Source: Pseudopedobacter sp038237895 (GTDB lineage Bacteria; Bacteroidota; Bacteroidia; Sphingobacteriales; Sphingobacteriaceae). From it: a stretch of DNA of 35,914 bases. The notes below the pieces were generated by a model. The model had not been told where the DNA came from. It was given only the letters and a program-made list of their open reading frames with translations, and ran no database searches. Below, one piece after another: positions 8,260 to 15,945 of this stretch. Made by a program: the position numbers and the translations under genes. Numbering within the stretch: the first letter of the stretch is position 1; the number at the start of each line of letters is the position of its first letter. Location: positions 1-35,914 of the forward strand of contig JBBRYE010000019.1 of assembly GCA_038237895.1 (NCBI GenBank). Reading direction: 5' to 3'.

Positions 8260-9042
8260 TTATTTCAACAACGTATTTAAAAGTCCAGCAAGTCTAATTC
8301 CTGCTTTTTGTATTCTCAGTTTGTAGATTTCAGAGTGTTTTGGATAATAAGTATAATCTAGTTCCGGATTTTTTTCTACCTCTGTATAAAGTTGATTGGC
8401 AATTTGATAGGACTCAAAAAGCCATTTAGTAACATCATCAGCTTGCCATTCTTTAATTTTTAAATCGTTTACATTGTCTAAGGCTGTAGCCATTTCGGTA
8501 AAAGTTTTTCCGTTGTATTCAATTAAACTACTATCCCATAAAGAATGTAAGTTGGTATCCTTACCCTGAAATTTTAATTTTATTTTATTACCTCCCTGAT
8601 CTTCCTCTCTACTCACATGCATTGGTTGGTGTAAATCGCCAACTAAATGAATAATCATTTTTAAAGCGAATATTTTTTGTTCTTTGGTATTGTAAGGGTT
8701 TTTAACCTCTTTCTCCATCTTTAGTAAAGCATTATAAACATTTGCAGCAGTATCTGCTTTTACAGCTTTAACAAATGCATTATAATCTAATCCACCAGGT
8801 AAATTTATGTAATGCCAAGGAGCAGTATATTTAAAAGCATTATCATATCTTACTTCATCAGAAAATGTGCTGGTTAAAGGCATTTCCTCTGTCCCCAACA
8901 AATCCTTAACAGTTGCTTTAGCTTTAATAGTTAAATGATTTTCAGCGATTTTAGCGATTGTTCTATGGCCAACCACTCCCCAAGAAATTAGGCTAAAAGC
9001 AAATAAGATTGCCACAACCGGGAAAACAAATTTTAATTTCAT
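8260..9042 (-). CDS. Secreted S1/P1-family nuclease
   Basis: This is a zinc-dependent phosphodiesterase of the S1/P1 family, which degrades single-stranded nucleic acid and releases 5'-nucleotides, here after secretion. The signal peptide should be cut before Trp21, giving the conserved mature N-terminal W that binds zinc through its amino group (WGVVGHRTIAKIAENHL; His26 next). Other metal ligands are Asp62 (SDEVRY), His77 (PWHYINLP), His132/Asp136/His138/His142 in HLVGDLHQPMH, and His166/Asp170 in NLHSLWD. All tri-zinc site positions appear intact. The length of 260 residues is normal for the family. It is a single gene leftward, convergent with the methyltransferase. Confidence 0.93.
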   Translation of the reverse strand: MKLKFVFPVVAILFAFSLISWGVVGHRTIAKIAENHLTIKAKATVKDLLGTEEMPLTSTFSDEVRYDNAFKYTAPWHYINLPGGLDYNAFVKAVKADTAANVYNALLKMEKEVKNPYNTKEQKIFALKMIIHLVGDLHQPMHVSREEDQGGNKIKLKFQGKDTNLHSLWDSSLIEYNGKTFTEMATALDNVNDLKIKEWQADDVTKWLFESYQIANQLYTEVEKNPELDYTYYPKHSEIYKLRIQKAGIRLAGLLNTLLK

Positions 9043-9207
9043 ATTTTAAGTTTAGTCTGTAAATATAAAGTAAGGAGTTTAAAGTTATAACGATAATCGT
9101 ATATATAACATTCTATTTACAATGATTTAATGTTTGTTAAAATAGGAAAGGTAATGGAGGTTTAAAACCAAAATCCTTATCTTTAACTTTTACCAAAATT
9201 CAAGATT

Positions 9208-10842
9208 ATGCTTAAAGGATTTTTTAAGGTTCCTACACCAACCAACGAACCAATTTATAGTTATGCACCTAATACCAAAGAAAGAGCTTTATTAAAAGAC
9301 GCTTTAGCGGAGGCAAGAAGTAAAGAGATTGATATCCCAATGTATATTGGTAGTGAGCAGGTTACTACAAAAAATAAAGTTGCATTACGCCCACCACATG
9401 ATCATAAACACATTTTAGGATACTTTAATTATGGCGATAAAAGTCATGTTAAACAGGCTATTGACGTTGCTTTAGCTGCAAAGGCTAACTGGGAAAATTT
9501 GGGATGGGAGCACAGGGCTGCAATATTTTTAAAAGCTGCAGATTTAGTTGCCACAAAATATAGGTACGAATTAAATGCAGCAACTATGTTAGGTCAGTCT
9601 AAAAATGCTTTTCAAGCAGAGATTGATGCTGCTTGCGAGTTTATAGACTTTTTGCGTTTTAATGTTAGTTATCTGGCAGATATTTATGCACAACAACCGC
9701 CAGTTTCACCAACTGGAGTTTGGAATAGATTAGAACAACGACCTTTAGAAGGATTTATATTTGCTTTAACTCCTTTTAATTTCACAGCTATAGCAGGGAA
9801 TTTACCTGCTTCATGTGCCTTAATGGGAAATGTTATAGTTTGGAAACCAGCCGATACGCAAGTTTATGCTGCAAATGTAATCATGAAAATATTTAAAGAA
9901 GCTGGTGTTCCTGATGGTGTTATCAATTTAATTTATGCCGATGGACCCGAAGTTGGGGAAGTGATTTTTAACCATCCAGATTTTGCGGGAATCCATTTTA
10001 CAGGTTCTACAGCGGTATTTCAACATATTTGGAAAACCATTGGAACCAACATCCATAAATATAAAAGCTATCCAAGAATAGTTGGTGAAACCGGAGGTAA
10101 AGATTTTATCTTAGTTCATCCATCTGCAGATTGGAAAGCTGCATCAACCGGAATTGTGAGGGGTGCTTTTGAATATCAAGGACAAAAATGCTCTGCTGCA
10201 TCTCGTAGCTATATTGCAAAATCGCTTTGGCCACAAATGAAAGAAATGATGTTGAAAGATATTGCTTCTTTTAAAATGGGACCAACAGAAGATTTTGGAA
10301 ATTTTATCAATGCTGTTATTGATGAAAAATCTTTTGATAAGCTGGCAAAATATATTGATCAAGCCAAAGCTGATAAAGATGTAGAAATTATTTGTGGTGG
10401 TAATTATGATAAATCGGTAGGTTATTTTGTAGAGCCAACCATTATTGTTGCCAATGATCCAAAATATACCACCATGTGCGAAGAATTGTTTGGTCCAGTT
10501 TTAACCATTTATGTTTATGAGGATAAAGATTTTGAGAAAACTTTAACGCTGATTGACGAAACTTCGCCTTATGCCTTAACAGGAGCAATATTTTCTCAAG
10601 ATCGTTATGCGATTGAATTAGCTTCAGATAAATTGAAAAATTGTGCGGGTAATTTTTATATCAACGATAAATGTACTGGTGCAGTAGTTGGGCAACAACC
10701 ATTTGGTGGCGCTAGAGGTTCCGGAACTAATGATAAAGCGGGAGCAATGATTAATCTTTTACGTTGGGTTTCCCCAAGAACAATCAAAGAAACTTTTAAT
10801 CCTCCAATTGATTATCGTTATCCATTTTTGGATAAAGAATAA
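9208..10842 (+). CDS. pruA: L-glutamate gamma-semialdehyde (P5C) dehydrogenase
   Basis: This cytoplasmic enzyme performs the second step of proline breakdown, oxidising glutamate gamma-semialdehyde to glutamate with NAD+. The 544-residue protein shows the aldehyde dehydrogenase signature. NAD-site residues are TPFNFTAIAGNLP (188-200) and VWKPAD (211-216). The general base is Glu294 in VGETGGKDF and the nucleophile is Cys328 in YQGQKCSAASR. ELFGPVLTIYVY and QQPFGGARGSG lie near the end. Length and the N-terminal NEPIYSYAPNTKER segment match the stand-alone P5C dehydrogenase type rather than the bifunctional PutA. No proline dehydrogenase gene is adjacent. The start ATG has a short AT-rich leader. 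A strong terminator follows at 10861. Confidence 0.95.
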   Translation: MLKGFFKVPTPTNEPIYSYAPNTKERALLKDALAEARSKEIDIPMYIGSEQVTTKNKVALRPPHDHKHILGYFNYGDKSHVKQAIDVALAAKANWENLGWEHRAAIFLKAADLVATKYRYELNAATMLGQSKNAFQAEIDAACEFIDFLRFNVSYLADIYAQQPPVSPTGVWNRLEQRPLEGFIFALTPFNFTAIAGNLPASCALMGNVIVWKPADTQVYAANVIMKIFKEAGVPDGVINLIYADGPEVGEVIFNHPDFAGIHFTGSTAVFQHIWKTIGTNIHKYKSYPRIVGETGGKDFILVHPSADWKAASTGIVRGAFEYQGQKCSAASRSYIAKSLWPQMKEMMLKDIASFKMGPTEDFGNFINAVIDEKSFDKLAKYIDQAKADKDVEIICGGNYDKSVGYFVEPTIIVANDPKYTTMCEELFGPVLTIYVYEDKDFEKTLTLIDETSPYALTGAIFSQDRYAIELASDKLKNCAGNFYINDKCTGAVVGQQPFGGARGSGTNDKAGAMINLLRWVSPRTIKETFNPPIDYRYPFLDKE

Positions 10843-10860
10843 TTTTATTAAAGATTTAAA

Positions 10861-10892
10861 GCTCAGGATTTTAGAAATCTTGAGCTTTTTTT
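10861..10892 (+). terminator. Rho-independent terminator after pruA
   Basis: An 11-bp stem (10861-10871 with 10875-10885) has a 3-base loop and is followed by seven T. The one imperfect pair is a G-U wobble in plus-strand RNA, consistent with the pruA transcript. The T-run overlaps the stop codon of the convergent SCO gene (10891), so the same hairpin may also end that transcript. Confidence 0.88.
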
Positions 10893-11544
10893 ATTCCTTT
10901 TCTAAAGTTTTAATGTCTTTAATTAACTGTTGAGCTTCTAATTCTAAAGTTCCGTTGTAAATCCCTCTAATTCTTTTGGTTTTATCAACCAATAAAATAT
11001 GCTCGGTATGCAGAAATTGAGTACTGTCTTTGGTAAAACCTAAATCTTCTTCTGCAAAGTAAGACTGACGGGCTAATTTATAAATTTCAGCTTTTTTACC
11101 AGTGAGTAAATGCCAATTTGGAGCATCAATTTTGTTGACTTGTGCATAAATTTTTAATCTTTCCACATCATCAATCCAAGGCGTTACGCTATAAGATAAA
11201 ATCACAACTTGATTATCATTTTTAAATTCACTTTGCAGTAATTTCATGTTTTTAGTGATGGCTGGACATATGCTTCCACAACTTGTAAATATGAAACTGG
11301 CTACATGTATTTTTCCGTTGATATCTTTTTGGGTAATGATTTTTCCATGCTGATCAGTATAAGAAAAATCGGCAATTTGATGTGTTATTTTTTGATTTAC
11401 TTCTTCAGTAATTTTTAAAAATACCGGAGTAAAATCAGGTTTATTATAGTAAGGTAGTTTTTCCGTTTTATCAATATCGGCGCAAGCCAAAAAAGAAAAA
11501 AGAAAACAAATGAAGCTAATTCTTAAAAATACTATCCGATACAT
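10891..11544 (-). CDS. SCO1/SenC-family lipoprotein
   Basis: SCO proteins are membrane-tethered thioredoxin-fold proteins that bind copper through a CxxxC pair and a distal His. They help build the CuA site of cytochrome oxidase or act as thiol redox factors. Here the lipoprotein signal ends FLAC (Cys21). The thioredoxin-fold strand FIFTSCGSICPAITKNM carries Cys89 and Cys93, and His182 (HTEHILLVD) is the third ligand. The usual first CP is CG, a variant. No cytochrome oxidase gene is nearby. It is the last gene of the sigma-factor cluster and overlaps the MORN gene by 29 bases. This position suggests envelope copper or redox repair rather than routine oxidase assembly (inference). Confidence 0.9.
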   Translation of the reverse strand: MYRIVFLRISFICFLFSFLACADIDKTEKLPYYNKPDFTPVFLKITEEVNQKITHQIADFSYTDQHGKIITQKDINGKIHVASFIFTSCGSICPAITKNMKLLQSEFKNDNQVVILSYSVTPWIDDVERLKIYAQVNKIDAPNWHLLTGKKAEIYKLARQSYFAEEDLGFTKDSTQFLHTEHILLVDKTKRIRGIYNGTLELEAQQLIKDIKTLEKE

Positions 11545-12103
11545 TAATGCAATTTTTTGTTCCTAATAATCCAAATCTTCTTCCGTTTTTGATGATGTAA
11601 TTTGCCCTTACCTTGCCATCATCATAAAACATCTGCTCAATACCTTCTTCATAACCTTTATGATAATTTAGATTTAATGTAAGCTGACCTTGATGGTTCC
11701 ATTCCTGATAATTCCCTTCATATTCATTATTTAGGAAATGATAATGCAGTTTTTTTCTTCCATCTGGCCAACAGGCTGTTAGCTCACCTTCCTTAAATCC
11801 GTTTACAAAAAAACGACTTTCTGTTTTAGTTCCATTCATGTTATATTTTCTCCAATTTCCATGTTCTTTGCCTAAATAATAACCTCTAACTTCTAGAGTA
11901 TCATTAGTTTGAGGATAAAAGGAAAAAATATATCCAGTGTAAGGTTGATCGTTTTTATACATTAAACCATTTACGTTATGGAAACTAGATTCACTGCTGT
12001 TTTTCAACTCACTTAAAACAACTATCTTCTGATTTTGACTTTCACAACTCAAAATCAGAAAGAGAGGAATAAAATTAATTAGAAACTGTACCTGCCGTAC
12101 CAT
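11516..12103 (-). CDS. MORN-variant (YwqK-like) repeat lipoprotein
   Basis: The 195-residue protein has a lipoprotein signal (MVRQVQFLINFIPLFLILSC, Cys20). About four tandem copies of the MORN-variant repeat follow, e.g. GKEHGNWRKYNMNGTKTE, GFKEGELTACWPDGRKKLH, NNEYEGNYQEWNHQGQLTL and GYEEGIEQMFYDDGKVR, each with a G-x-W/Y-D/N-G pattern. Databases often label such proteins YwqK-family antitoxin after a distant Bacillus protein; that name should not be read as function here. The repeats form beta-hairpin ladders. It overlaps both neighbours by exactly 29 bases (YHYH gene upstream, SCO gene downstream), indicating co-translation. Role in the envelope unknown. Confidence 0.82.
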   Translation of the reverse strand: MVRQVQFLINFIPLFLILSCESQNQKIVVLSELKNSSESSFHNVNGLMYKNDQPYTGYIFSFYPQTNDTLEVRGYYLGKEHGNWRKYNMNGTKTESRFFVNGFKEGELTACWPDGRKKLHYHFLNNEYEGNYQEWNHQGQLTLNLNYHKGYEEGIEQMFYDDGKVRANYIIKNGRRFGLLGTKNCINVSDSIFKN

Positions 12104-12839
12104 AAAAACCGCTTCCGTTTAGGTAAGGATCTGTATCTGTAATGTGATAATGATAGATTCCGTTTGGATAATCAGCTGTGGCTGTAATATGGCCGTGGTA
12201 AGCATCTAAAGATGAATTTGAAACTTTCGCTCCATTTTCTTCTGGTCCATACACAGGGAAACCATCTAATAAAAAACCTAATAATGCCGTTTTTGTGAGC
12301 TTAACTGTAGTTAGAAATAAAGGTTCTACATGGTAATGATATTGACCAGATTGTTGCGGATGGCCATAATATTGATCAAAACTAACTATTTCCCCAGTTA
12401 AGGGTTGGTTAGGCCCTGCGTATTGATTAAAGAAAGGTACACCATTTACTGACACACCAATTGGACCTAAGGGTGTTGATGCATGATTGCTGGATAATTG
12501 AGGATTTATTGGAATTTTGAAAGTATAATTTTGTGAAGAGATGCTATTTGGGTTTTTTTTGAAAGTATTGCCACCAAAAGTTGTTCCACTGTAATTATCA
12601 TATAAACTGTTAGAAGTAGCATAATAAGGAGACTTATGGTCTGGTAAGCCATTAGTTTTAATATAAACATAAGTACCATCAGATGTGATACTGGTTGCTC
12701 CATAAATTTTATTATAAATAGCAGGTACTGTTGCGGTAACTGTTGTTGTAACAGTTCCTGAGGCAGTATCTTTTTTGCAGCTAATTATTATAAAAAATAT
12801 AGCTAAAACTGAAAGTGGAAGGATGAATAATTTACGCAT
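12075..12839 (-). CDS. YHYH-domain lipoprotein
   Basis: This 254-residue lipoprotein (signal ending FIIISC, Cys21) has a short Thr/Val-rich linker and then a YHYH domain. YHYH occurs at 167-170 (GQYHYHVEP) and again at 229-232 (NGIYHYHITDTDPY), with a YHGH at 214-217. Conserved strands GPIGVSVNGVPFFNQY and GFLLDGFPVYGP lie around them. The domain is named for this motif and has no established biochemical function. The clustered His and Tyr residues would suit metal binding (inference). The gene starts 6 bases after the CpxP-like gene and overlaps the MORN gene by 29 bases, so it belongs to the ECF-sigma operon. Confidence 0.88.
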   Translation of the reverse strand: MRKLFILPLSVLAIFFIIISCKKDTASGTVTTTVTATVPAIYNKIYGATSITSDGTYVYIKTNGLPDHKSPYYATSNSLYDNYSGTTFGGNTFKKNPNSISSQNYTFKIPINPQLSSNHASTPLGPIGVSVNGVPFFNQYAGPNQPLTGEIVSFDQYYGHPQQSGQYHYHVEPLFLTTVKLTKTALLGFLLDGFPVYGPEENGAKVSNSSLDAYHGHITATADYPNGIYHYHITDTDPYLNGSGFYGTAGTVSN

Positions 12840-12845
12840 AACAAT

Positions 12846-13310
12846 TTATTTAGGTGGTTGATTAGGGTTAAAAAGTTTAGTTAATTCTTTGGTTAATTCT
12901 TGATAGTTTTTTAACTGATTAGGCTTACAAAGTTTTTTTATTTGTGAGAAATGTTGATAATGAGTTTGTTCTATTTGTGTTTGTAAAATGCCCAATTTTT
13001 TTTCTAGTTCATCACTAATTTTACTATCATTTGTATTAAGTTGTTGATAAAGTAGTTGTTTCGTTTCTCTAATTTCATCTCTTAAATTTTTTAATTTAGA
13101 TTGATGGTCATCTATTAATTTTTGATATTCTGCGGATTGCTTTTCGTCAAAATTTAACTTTTGAATGATGATATTTTTAGGGCCATTTCTATCTTCACTT
13201 CTTCTTTCTGGATGTGGTGGTTGATGAAGAACTATGAATCCCAAAATTGAAAAATTGAGGATTAAAAGTCCAAAAACGGCTATTGTCAATAATTTTACCT
13301 TACTCATCAT
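12846..13310 (-). CDS. CpxP/Spy-like periplasmic metal-resistance protein
   Basis: The 154-residue product has one N-terminal hydrophobic segment (about 7-29; signal anchor or signal peptide). A Pro/His/Arg-rich stretch follows (PPHPERRSEDR), then a long helical, Gln/Lys/Glu-rich region that should form the antiparallel helices of the Spy/CpxP/CnrX-type fold. LNFDEKQSAEYQKLIDDH occupies the place of the LTxxQ motif, and a second half begins near HFSQIKKL. Family members sense or bind metals or chaperone envelope proteins, often under ECF sigma or Cpx control. It overlaps the anti-sigma candidate by 11 bases. The start could be either of two adjacent ATGs (13310 or 13307). Confidence 0.78.
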   Translation of the reverse strand: MMSKVKLLTIAVFGLLILNFSILGFIVLHQPPHPERRSEDRNGPKNIIIQKLNFDEKQSAEYQKLIDDHQSKLKNLRDEIRETKQLLYQQLNTNDSKISDELEKKLGILQTQIEQTHYQHFSQIKKLCKPNQLKNYQELTKELTKLFNPNQPPK

Positions 13311-13572
13311 AAAAATTATTATTGTTTTTCAATTGCATTTCTGCTGCCACTTTATCTAAACTTGATTGCGCATTAATGTTTTGATTTTTTATCACTGCTA
13401 CATTTAAAGCTATAATTACTATTGCTGTTAACCCCAAACTCCATTTAAAATAAGTCGGAATTTCTTGTGGCTTAAATTCATTAATTTTTTGTTGTATTCT
13501 GGTAAACATGAAAGGCGGAGCATCCACTTGTTCTATTTTGCTCAGCTTATTTAATTTTTCTTCTATGTTCAT
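13300..13572 (-). CDS. Small single-pass membrane protein, candidate anti-sigma factor
   Basis: This 90-residue protein has an N-terminal cytoplasmic part (residues 1-42, including the APPFMFTRIQQKI segment common at the start of Bacteroidota anti-sigma proteins). One membrane helix follows (about 43-61, WSLGLTAIVIIALNVAVI), then a short periplasmic tail. It lacks the zinc HxxxCxxC motif of ZAS-type anti-sigmas. The function is inferred from position, 39 bases after an ECF sigma gene and overlapping the CpxP-like gene by 11 bases, and from topology. In CnrYXH-like systems, a small membrane anti-sigma and a metal-sensing CnrX/CpxP-like partner act together, which is a useful comparison for this gene pair. 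Confidence 0.7.
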   Translation of the reverse strand: MNIEEKLNKLSKIEQVDAPPFMFTRIQQKINEFKPQEIPTYFKWSLGLTAIVIIALNVAVIKNQNINAQSSLDKVAAEMQLKNNNNFYDE

Positions 13573-13611
13573 GATAGTTTATACGATGTTAATTTTAAAA
13601 TCCTTCGCTAA

Positions 13612-14133
13612 TTAAATTTTTTTTTGAAGATTTATTTTTGCTCTTGTAATTAATGATTCTACAGCCTTAACTGTAATCTGCATAATTTCTGCCACTTCTT
13701 TTTGCGAGCGACTTTCTATCTTGTTTAAAATGAGTGCAGTTTTTTGATTTGGAGGTAAACGATTGATATGCGAGAAAAGAATTTGTAATTCTTCCTTATG
13801 TTCTAATAAAATTCCAGGGTGATTAAAATCACTGATTTCAATTTCTTGATCATCTGCTTTTTCTTTAAAAATGCTAATTATAAAACCGAATCTTTTTGCA
13901 GTTTTTTTTGCTTTAAGAAAATCTAAACTTTGGTTGATTGTTAACCTGTAAATCCAAGTTTTAAGAGAAGATAATGTGGGATTAAAATGATGATGTTTTT
14001 GATAAATTTTTACAAATACTTCTTGGGTAATATCTTGTGCGTCGTCTTTATTTTGGCAATAGGAGAGTGCAAGATTAAAAACTAATTTATTGTACTCATT
14101 ATAAATTTGTTTAAAATCTTGTTGTGTAATCAT
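13612..14133 (-). CDS. ECF-type RNA polymerase sigma factor
   Basis: This 173-residue sigma-70-family protein has only regions 2 and 4. Region 2 spans residues 8-80 with DAQDITQEVFVKIYQ (core binding) and LKTWIYRLTINQSLDFLK (promoter -10 recognition). Region 4 spans about 115-173 with LPPNQKTALILNKIESRSQKEVAEIMQITVKAVESLITRAKINL, a helix-turn-helix that reads the upstream promoter element. It directs RNA polymerase to a small regulon, probably including the genes that follow it. The start lies 3 bases past the MscS-channel stop, so it could be read through from that gene or start from a promoter inside it. No autoregulatory promoter could be identified by eye. Confidence 0.93.
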   Translation of the reverse strand: MITQQDFKQIYNEYNKLVFNLALSYCQNKDDAQDITQEVFVKIYQKHHHFNPTLSSLKTWIYRLTINQSLDFLKAKKTAKRFGFIISIFKEKADDQEIEISDFNHPGILLEHKEELQILFSHINRLPPNQKTALILNKIESRSQKEVAEIMQITVKAVESLITRAKINLQKKI

Positions 14134-14136
14134 TTA

Positions 14137-15789
14137 TTAAGATTTCTTTTTCTTTTCATTTACATCTATGTTAAAAGCAGGCGATACATAGTTGTTATCT
14201 AAATAATCTGATGGAATGGTAGTTTTATTCCCGTCTCTTAAAGTTTGGTAATGAGCGCTCATAATTTCTACTCCAGCCTCGTTAAATTTATCCTGGATAT
14301 TAGCATGAAGATTAGAGTAAATTACTGCAGATTTTTCTGGAAGTTTAGTGTAAGCATTAATTTGATAAGAAACATACCAATCATCCAAACTAGTTTGTAA
14401 AACAAAAGGCTTTCGTTTAGTATTAACACCTTCGGTTGCTAAGGCTGCACTAACCATCAAATCATGGATTTTACGCCAAGGCTCGTCATATCCAATGGTT
14501 ACCGTAGTATGTAATATACATCCTTCTTTTTTAGCCATAACGGAGTAGTTGATGGTGTTTCCACTTAAAATGGCAGAGTTAGGAATAGTAACTATCTCAT
14601 TTTTTATTGTTCTTAAACGAGTTACCAATAAAGATTTTTCTATTACATCGCCAGTTACGTCTCCAATCTTAACCCTATCTTGTAATATAAAAGGACGCAT
14701 ATAGGTAATTACTAAGCCTGCAACCATATTTCCAATCGCAGATGAAGAACCAAAAGAAACCAATAGTCCTAAAAATACCGATACTCCTTTGAAAATATCA
14801 GAATCCGATCCCGGGATTTTGGGCCAGATTACTACCACCATAAAGGCATACAGTATAAACTTTACTATTTTAAAAGTAGGAGATGCCCAATCCGGATAAA
14901 AGCCATTTAATTTTAATTTCCCTATAGCAATTTCGCCTGCTAAATAACCCAACCCTTTAATGATATACCTAAAAAACATCACTATCACAATGATACTTAT
15001 AAGGTTGGGTATGAAATTAATTATGGATGAAAGTATACTTTTTAGTGGTTCTAGTATAAAATTAATAAGCGCATCACTCCATGCTTTTGTCCATGGGAAA
15101 AGACGAAAAATAATGGGAAGCGTGAGATAAATTATGATAATAATAACAAAATATTTAATCACATTAACAGTTCTCCTTAAAAAAATCAACTGACTTTCTT
15201 TAGATAACAGTTCGTAATTCCTGATTTTAATTCCGTCTATTTTATTGATAAAATTATTACTTAACCATTCCTTAAATCTATTGATGTACTTATTTAGATA
15301 AAAAATAATAAGCACCAATAAAAGGATAATTAATAATCCAAAACCAACGCGTTTAGCAATTTCGACTATGTTATTTTCATTTCTATATTTACTAATGATC
15401 TTAACAATTGCTTTTTGATAATTATTGGCTAGTTGATTTATAGTAGATTGGTTAGCCTTTGCGTCGGCCTCTGTGATAGAAACCAATATGATATTGTTAT
15501 AAATAATATTAGCATTTCCACCAGTGGTGTCAAGTAAGATTGAATCGGTTTTTGTAGCTAAATCTTTTTCTAATACTTCTATTTTTTCTGTAGCAAGCCT
15601 TGCTCTTTCTTGTGCAGTTAAGGGGCCAAGGCTGTTTTTTATGTAAAATAGGTTTTTGTTATAAACAGTAACAGGAAAACCTGCATAACTGATGCTATCT
15701 CTATTTAAAGAATCTGGAACGACTATTTTATTTTGAGCCTTTAAATTTAAAGCACCAATAATTAAGAAAAAGTATAAAATAATTCTCAT
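14137..15789 (-). CDS. MscS-family mechanosensitive channel
   Basis: The 550-residue protein has a signal peptide (first about 18 residues) and a periplasmic domain to about 155. Four or more membrane helices follow between about 155 and 325. The pore-lining helix and beta domain then read GVSVFLGLLVSFGSSSAIGNMVAGLVITYMRPFILQDRVKIGD, with GDVIEKSLLVTRLRTIKNEIVTIPNS after it. This is the hallmark MscS order: Gly/Ala-rich TM3, then a beta-sandwich. Such channels open under membrane tension and release solutes during hypo-osmotic shock. It is larger than E. coli MscS (286 aa) because of the N-terminal periplasmic extension. Three bases separate it from the downstream ECF sigma gene. Confidence 0.92.
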   Translation of the reverse strand: MRIILYFFLIIGALNLKAQNKIVVPDSLNRDSISYAGFPVTVYNKNLFYIKNSLGPLTAQERARLATEKIEVLEKDLATKTDSILLDTTGGNANIIYNNIILVSITEADAKANQSTINQLANNYQKAIVKIISKYRNENNIVEIAKRVGFGLLIILLLVLIIFYLNKYINRFKEWLSNNFINKIDGIKIRNYELLSKESQLIFLRRTVNVIKYFVIIIIIYLTLPIIFRLFPWTKAWSDALINFILEPLKSILSSIINFIPNLISIIVIVMFFRYIIKGLGYLAGEIAIGKLKLNGFYPDWASPTFKIVKFILYAFMVVVIWPKIPGSDSDIFKGVSVFLGLLVSFGSSSAIGNMVAGLVITYMRPFILQDRVKIGDVTGDVIEKSLLVTRLRTIKNEIVTIPNSAILSGNTINYSVMAKKEGCILHTTVTIGYDEPWRKIHDLMVSAALATEGVNTKRKPFVLQTSLDDWYVSYQINAYTKLPEKSAVIYSNLHANIQDKFNEAGVEIMSAHYQTLRDGNKTTIPSDYLDNNYVSPAFNIDVNEKKKKS

Positions 15790-15821
15790 GGACTAAAACT
15801 AATAATAAATTTGATATGTAC

Positions 15822-15945
15822 ATGGTTAGTTTGTTAGTAATTGGTTTGTTAGGACTTGCGTTGGTTATAGTTAATGATTTGAAGTTCAGACTAGACTAAT
15901 CACCTAACAAACTAACCATCTAACTACCTAAAAATCTAATCACCT
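15822..15945. repeat. Inverted TTAG-type intergenic repeat
   Basis: ATGGTTAGTTTGTTAG at 15822-15837 is repeated as its exact reverse complement at 15904-15919, and a third inexact piece (GGTTTGTTAGG) lies at 15843-15853. The right-hand block continues into the 3' end of the acetyltransferase gene. It shares the phrase ACCTAAAAATCTAA with the repeat near 19966. Confidence 0.7.

Noticed and set aside
11516..12103. Reading the MORN/YwqK-like protein as the antitoxin of a toxin-antitoxin pair
   Set aside because: The antitoxin label is a database inheritance; this is a lipoprotein in a sigma-factor operon with no toxin gene beside it.
12506..12703. 65-codon minus-strand ORF inside the YHYH gene
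   Set aside because: Alternative frame of the YHYH lipoprotein gene, whose own frame has a signal peptide and conserved motifs.
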